From positions 1 to 39,163 of the forward strand of contig CAKRRS010000018.1 in assembly GCA_934394665.1 (NCBI GenBank): a stretch of DNA of 39,163 nt, given 5' to 3'. The position numbers were made by a program, and so were the translations under genes. Positions 35,656 to 39,163 of the stretch are shown in pieces. The notes under the pieces were generated by a model that saw only the letters and a list, made by a program, of their open reading frames with translations, ran no database searches and was not told where the DNA came from. The DNA is from an uncultured Acetatifactor sp. (GTDB lineage: Bacteria > Bacillota > Clostridia > Lachnospirales > Lachnospiraceae). Numbering within the stretch: the first letter of the stretch is position 1; every line of letters begins with the position of its first letter.

Positions 35656-37221
35656 TTACGCTCTGTGCCCGCCGATCTGACGGTTTCTGTCTATTGCAGT
35701 TGCTCCTTCCTGAAGATCCGCCGCCTTCAGAATAGCATTTTTCCCGTACTTTGCTTTTACACGGAGCATTGCTTCCTGCAAATGCTGCTCTTTTTCCAGA
35801 CGTTCCTTTTCTGTTTTTCGTTCCGTGGCTTCCGGCATGGTCTGCCCATCCCCCGTTATATTTCCATGCAAAAATCCTTCGGAAAACAGATCCAATTGTT
35901 CATACACCGGCTCATTTTTAACGCTATCCGCATCTTTTAAGTGATTTGCCACCAGAGTGATTCTCCTGCACAGCAGCATCGGATCTACCATGCGTTCATA
36001 TAACGTCATGATGGTTTCCGTGATCTTACTGACTGATGCGGTCAGTGTGTCCAGATTCCCCGTGCCATGGGCATGTTTCGGCACACTTCTGCCGTAGCGG
36101 TCTATAGTGATCTCTCCGTGATAATGGTCGGCAATATCGGGGATTTTCAGGTTATCTATATCATAACCAATCGTCAGCACAATCTGATCTGTGACGAGTT
36201 TTTTCTCCACCAGATCCATTGCCAGTTGTTCCGCCATTTCCCGGACGACAATCTTCGTCTGTGTAAAATCTGTGGCACAATGTAATACCTGTCCGGAACT
36301 GATGCAGTTTGTCTCCGGCCGGTAGGATTTGATCAGATCCATAGTCACAGGTTCGTAGCCCCAGGCATGATCAATCAGAAGTTCCGCATTTACCCCGAAC
36401 ATCTTATAAAGCAGATCCTCATTGTAGTAATCCTGTGTTTTTCCAATGGAACATCTTGCGACATCTCCCATAGTAAACAGGCCTGCTGCTTCCAGTTTCT
36501 TCCGATATCCTGCTCCCACACGCCAAAAGTCTGTCAACGGTCTGTGATCCCACAATTGTTCCCTATAAGTGATTTCGTTCAGTTCGGCAATGCGGACACC
36601 ATTGGAATCCGGTTCCATATGTTTCGCCAGAACATCCATTGCCACCTTGCACAGATACAGGTTCGTTCCGATACCTGCAGTTGCCGTCAGTTGTTTTTTC
36701 TCATAGATTTCCGTTGCAATCTTCGAAGCAAGCTCCCTTGCTGTCATCCGGTAAGTATGCAGATACTGCGTCACATCCAGAAACACTTCATCAATCGAAT
36801 ACACATGAATGTCTTCCGGTGCGATATATTTCAGATAAATATTATAGATCTGCGTACTGTATTCCAGATATCTCGACATACGGGGCGTTGCCGTAATAAA
36901 TCCGGCTTCCAGTTCCGGATGCGCCTGTAATTCATCCGCAAAGGCTGATTGTCCGGAGAATATGCCACCCGGAGCCCTGACCTTTCGTAAAGCATTCACC
37001 TCCCGCATCTTGGAGACCACTTCGAACAGTCTCGCCCGTCCCGAGATGCCGTAAGCCTTCAGAGAAGGAGACACTGCCAGACAGATCGTCTTCTGCGTCC
37101 GTGAAGCATCCGCCACCACAAGGTTCGTGTTTAACGGATCCAGACCTCTGTCAGCACATTCCACAGAGGCATAAAAGGACTTCAGATCCATTGCAATATA
37201 CGTATGCGATTGTCCGTCCAT
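35656..37221 (-). CDS. Y-family DNA polymerase (UmuC/UvrX type)
   Basis: About 521 residues. Catalytic acidic residues: Asp12 in MDLKSFYASVE and D144-E145 in YSIDEVFLD. Thumb helix-hairpin-helix region (about 230-280) and little-finger domain follow. A C-terminal extension ends with KYGKNAILKAADLQEGAT and RNRQIGGHRA, typical of the UvrX-like form; a QLDLF segment near 448-452 is a likely sliding-clamp contact. It copies past damaged bases with low fidelity. ATG 37221 is used (AAAGGAGG upstream), nine codons inside the open frame. Confidence 0.95.
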   Translation of the reverse strand: MDGQSHTYIAMDLKSFYASVECADRGLDPLNTNLVVADASRTQKTICLAVSPSLKAYGISGRARLFEVVSKMREVNALRKVRAPGGIFSGQSAFADELQAHPELEAGFITATPRMSRYLEYSTQIYNIYLKYIAPEDIHVYSIDEVFLDVTQYLHTYRMTARELASKIATEIYEKKQLTATAGIGTNLYLCKVAMDVLAKHMEPDSNGVRIAELNEITYREQLWDHRPLTDFWRVGAGYRKKLEAAGLFTMGDVARCSIGKTQDYYNEDLLYKMFGVNAELLIDHAWGYEPVTMDLIKSYRPETNCISSGQVLHCATDFTQTKIVVREMAEQLAMDLVEKKLVTDQIVLTIGYDIDNLKIPDIADHYHGEITIDRYGRSVPKHAHGTGNLDTLTASVSKITETIMTLYERMVDPMLLCRRITLVANHLKDADSVKNEPVYEQLDLFSEGFLHGNITGDGQTMPEATERKTEKERLEKEQHLQEAMLRVKAKYGKNAILKAADLQEGATAIDRNRQIGGHRA

Positions 37222-37250
37222 CAGATGCCTCCTTTCTGTCCACTGCACTC

Positions 37251-37279
37251 ATTATATCAGAACATGCATTCGGTTACAA
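37251..37279 (-). promoter_or_regulatory. Promoter of the Y-family polymerase unit
   Basis: The minus strand reads TTGTAA, 17 bases, TATAAT. The spacer is occupied by the LexA box. Confidence 0.85.
37259..37272. promoter_or_regulatory. LexA (SOS) box of the polymerase gene
   Basis: The minus strand reads CGAATGCATGTTCT, 12 of 14 matches to CGAACRNRYGTTYC, centred between -35 and -10. It should repress the polymerase until DNA damage. Confidence 0.75.
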
Positions 37280-37293
37280 AGTAATTTTTTGTC

Positions 37294-37323
37294 AAAAAAG
37301 AGCTCCCGAAAAATATCGGGAGC
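37294..37323 (-). terminator. Terminator of the GGGtGRT gene
   Basis: An 8-bp stem GCTCCCGA/TCGGGAGC with a six-base loop and CTTTTTTG on the minus strand. Confidence 0.88.
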
Positions 37324-37355
37324 CCTGAAAAATCTTATTTTATAAGTTTTTTATA

Positions 37356-38366
37356 TTAGAACTTGCCGGCCTTTGCTGCTTCCTCGATGGATACAGCTAC
37401 AGCTACGGTAGCGCCTACCATAGGGTTGTTGCCCATACCGATCAGACCCATCATCTCTACGTGTGCGGGTACGGAGGAAGATCCTGCGAACTGCGCGTCA
37501 GAGTGCATACGGCCCAGAGTATCGGTGAAACCGTAAGAAGCGGGACCTGCAGCCATGTTATCGGGATGCAGAGTACGTCCGGTACCGCCGCCGGAAGCTA
37601 CGGAGAAGTACTTCTTGCCTGCTTCCAGTCTCTCCTTCTTGTAAGTACCGGCTACAGGATGCTGGAATCTGGTAGGATTGGTAGAGTTACCGGTGATGGA
37701 TACATCTACGTTCTCCTTCCACATGATAGCAACACCTTCGGGAACGCTGTTAGCGCCGTAGCAGTTAACCTTTGCACGAAGTCCCTCGGAGTAAGCGATT
37801 CTCTCTACCTCGGTAACGGTGTTGGTGTAAGGATCATAAGAAGTCTCAACAAAGGTAAATCCATTGATACGGGAAATGATCTTTGCAGCGTCCTTACCAA
37901 GACCGTTCAGGATAACACGTAAAGGCTTCTGACGAACTTTGTTAGCCTTCTCTGCGATGCCGATTGCGCCTTCTGCAGCTGCGAAGGACTCATGTCCAGC
38001 CAGAAAACAGAAGCAGTCGGTATCCTCTTCCAGAAGCATCTTGCCCAGGTTACCATGGCCAAGACCTACCTTACGGGTATCAGCAACGGAACCGGGGATA
38101 CAGAATGCCTGTAAGCCTTCACCGATTGCTGCAGCTGCTTCAGATGCCTTTCTGCAGCCTTTCTTGATTGCGATTGCAGCGCCTACAGTGTAAGCCCAGC
38201 AAGCATTTTCAAAACAGATGGGCTGGATCTTCTTAACCTGATCGTATACATCCAGACCTGCATCTTTTGTGATCTTCTCTGCTTCTTCGATAGAGGAGAT
38301 ACCATAGCTGTTCAGTACAGCGTTGATTTTATCAATACGTCTTTCATAGGATTCAAATAAAGCCAT
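37356..38366 (-). CDS. GGGtGRT protein, function unknown
   Basis: 336 residues. The hallmark VASGGGTGRTLHPDN has GGGTGRT at 259-265. Other conserved-looking parts: NACWAYTVGAAIAIKKGC (55-71), DTDCFCFLAGHESFAAAEG (115-133) and GMGNNPMVGA near 310. Seven cysteines, including C118-x-C120, could bind metal or a cluster. No membrane span or signal, so cytosolic. The glycine-rich GGGTGRT loop suggests nucleotide or phosphate binding, which is inference only. It lies 20 bases after the Fe-S scaffold-like gene, with an AGGAGGAC-type ribosome site, and the codons are as selective as in pckA and ilvC, pointing to high expression. Confidence 0.92.
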   Translation of the reverse strand: MALFESYERRIDKINAVLNSYGISSIEEAEKITKDAGLDVYDQVKKIQPICFENACWAYTVGAAIAIKKGCRKASEAAAAIGEGLQAFCIPGSVADTRKVGLGHGNLGKMLLEEDTDCFCFLAGHESFAAAEGAIGIAEKANKVRQKPLRVILNGLGKDAAKIISRINGFTFVETSYDPYTNTVTEVERIAYSEGLRAKVNCYGANSVPEGVAIMWKENVDVSITGNSTNPTRFQHPVAGTYKKERLEAGKKYFSVASGGGTGRTLHPDNMAAGPASYGFTDTLGRMHSDAQFAGSSSVPAHVEMMGLIGMGNNPMVGATVAVAVSIEEAAKAGKF

Positions 38367-38386
38367 TTTTTCTGTCCTCCTGTATC

Positions 38387-39079
38387 TTATTGTTTTCTGG
38401 GATCGATGATCTTAACTGCATCGTCTACACGACCATACTGGCCCTTAGCCTTTTCCCATGCAGTGTTGGCATCGTCACCCTTCTTGATGAAGTCGGTCAT
38501 CTTGCCGAGGTTAACGAACTGGTAACCGATGATCTGATCATCCTTGTCCAGAGCGATACCGGTTACATAACCTTCTGCCATCTCCAGATAACGGGGACCC
38601 TTCTTCAGAGTACCGTACATAGTACCAACCTGGCTTCTTAAGCCCTTACCGAGGTCTTCCAGACCTGCGCCTACAGGCAGACCTTCCTCAGAGAATGCAC
38701 TCTGGGTACGACCGTAAACGATCTGTAAGAACAGCTCTCTCATAGCAGTGTTGATTGCATCACATACAAGGTCAGTATTTAAAGCTTCCATAACGGTCAG
38801 ACCGGGCAGGATCTCAGCAGCCATAGCTGCGGAGTGGGTCATACCGGAACATCCAACGGTCTCTACCAGAGCTTCCTGGATGATACCTTCCTTAACGTTC
38901 AGGGTCAGCTTACATGCACCCTGCTGAGGTGCACACCAGCCCACACCGTGAGTCAGACCGGAAATATCCTTAACTTCTTTTGCCTGCACCCATTTTGCCT
39001 CTTCGGGAATGGGAGCACAACCATGATGTACGCCCTGTGCAACGGGACACATTTCTTCAACTTCTTTTGAATAAATCAT
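38387..39079 (-). CDS. NifU/IscU-N-like Fe-S scaffold-related protein
   Basis: 230 residues. Residues 54-95 align by eye with the IscU/NifU-N core: GACKLTLNVKEGIIQEA, then VETVGCSGMTHSAAMAAEI (C77), like IscU GCGxxIASSS. C56 sits where the first IscU cysteine is, but the following Gly-Asp of the CGD motif is replaced by Lys-Leu, and no counterpart of the third cysteine (HCS) is seen. Extra Cys are at 11, 21, 49 and 106. The C-terminal 100 residues are not IscU-like. A role in Fe-S chemistry is plausible but unproven. ATG 39079 has AAAGGAG upstream. It forms a two-gene unit with the GGGtGRT gene. Confidence 0.85.
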   Translation of the reverse strand: MIYSKEVEEMCPVAQGVHHGCAPIPEEAKWVQAKEVKDISGLTHGVGWCAPQQGACKLTLNVKEGIIQEALVETVGCSGMTHSAAMAAEILPGLTVMEALNTDLVCDAINTAMRELFLQIVYGRTQSAFSEEGLPVGAGLEDLGKGLRSQVGTMYGTLKKGPRYLEMAEGYVTGIALDKDDQIIGYQFVNLGKMTDFIKKGDDANTAWEKAKGQYGRVDDAVKIIDPRKQ

Positions 39080-39163
39080 GTGAAATCTCCTTTCAATATG
39101 TACTTATAATACTATTGATAAAATAATATCATAATGGTCGTGTTCATTCTCTCATATTTCCCC
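39080..39163 (-). other. Leader/promoter region of the scaffold-like gene, to window edge
   Basis: Very A/T-rich. A possible -10 TATTAT (minus strand, near 39107) has only a weak -35 (TTATGA) 17 bases upstream. No gene is visible before the edge. Confidence 0.35.

Overview
The window reads as the chromosome of an anaerobic, low-to-mid GC Firmicute of the class Clostridia, most likely a gut Lachnospiraceae. Evidence: sporulation-linked genes (a SpoIID/LytB protein, a YtfJ/GerW-YtfI pair), Gram-positive LexA boxes, strong AGGAGG ribosome binding sites with several TTG/GTG starts, a YolD plus Y-family polymerase pair, and the 'GGGtGRT protein' plus Fe-S scaffold-like pair that I associate with Lachnospiraceae. 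No prophage, insertion sequence, CRISPR array, tRNA or rRNA was seen. Nearly all genes are on the minus strand; only rpmB, an HD-GYP-like gene and a small lipoprotein are on the plus strand.

Layout, left to right. 1-3317: start of an M18 aminopeptidase, a YihY/BrkB membrane protein and a SpoIID/LytB protein. 3360-3630: a free-standing RNA gene with its own promoter and terminator, whose ends pair like 6S RNA. 3739-10115: pckA, a Xaa-Pro aminopeptidase, deoC, a FakA-like DAK2 protein and its Asp23 partner. 10261-10632: rpmB. 10644-13193: a minus-strand unit (unknown 107-aa protein, YtfI, YtfJ, a 47-aa membrane peptide, a coiled-coil protein with an HPD motif). 13204-14360: a degenerate HD-GYP protein. 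14331-20483: zapA, peptidase U32, a SEDS protein, a class B PBP and a NUDIX hydrolase, forming a division/cell-wall cluster. 20574-22359: ruvAB behind a LexA-box promoter. 22367-24193: an ABC exporter.

24376-30871 is a branched-chain amino acid and methionine block: metH (without reactivation domain), ilvB, two different small-subunit genes (ilvN) and ilvC. A 16-base sequence is repeated exactly upstream of the second ilvN and upstream of ilvC. 31019-33385 holds a lipoprotein and four small membrane proteins (DUF4870/Tic20-like, DUF2752, DUF4190-like, zinc-ribbon TM2). 33426-35155 is a membrane glycosyltransferase-like gene whose reading frame is broken by one in-frame TGA. 35175-37279 is a YolD-like protein and a Y-family polymerase with a LexA box inside the promoter. 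37294-39079 is the GGGtGRT/Fe-S-scaffold-like pair.

Best leads for new biology: the GGGtGRT/scaffold-like pair, whose scaffold lacks part of the IscU ligand set; the HD-GYP protein that has lost both early metal-binding histidines; the tandem unequal ilvN genes with a shared promoter-region motif; and the in-frame TGA in the glycosyltransferase gene. All assignments come from reading motifs by eye; no database search was run.
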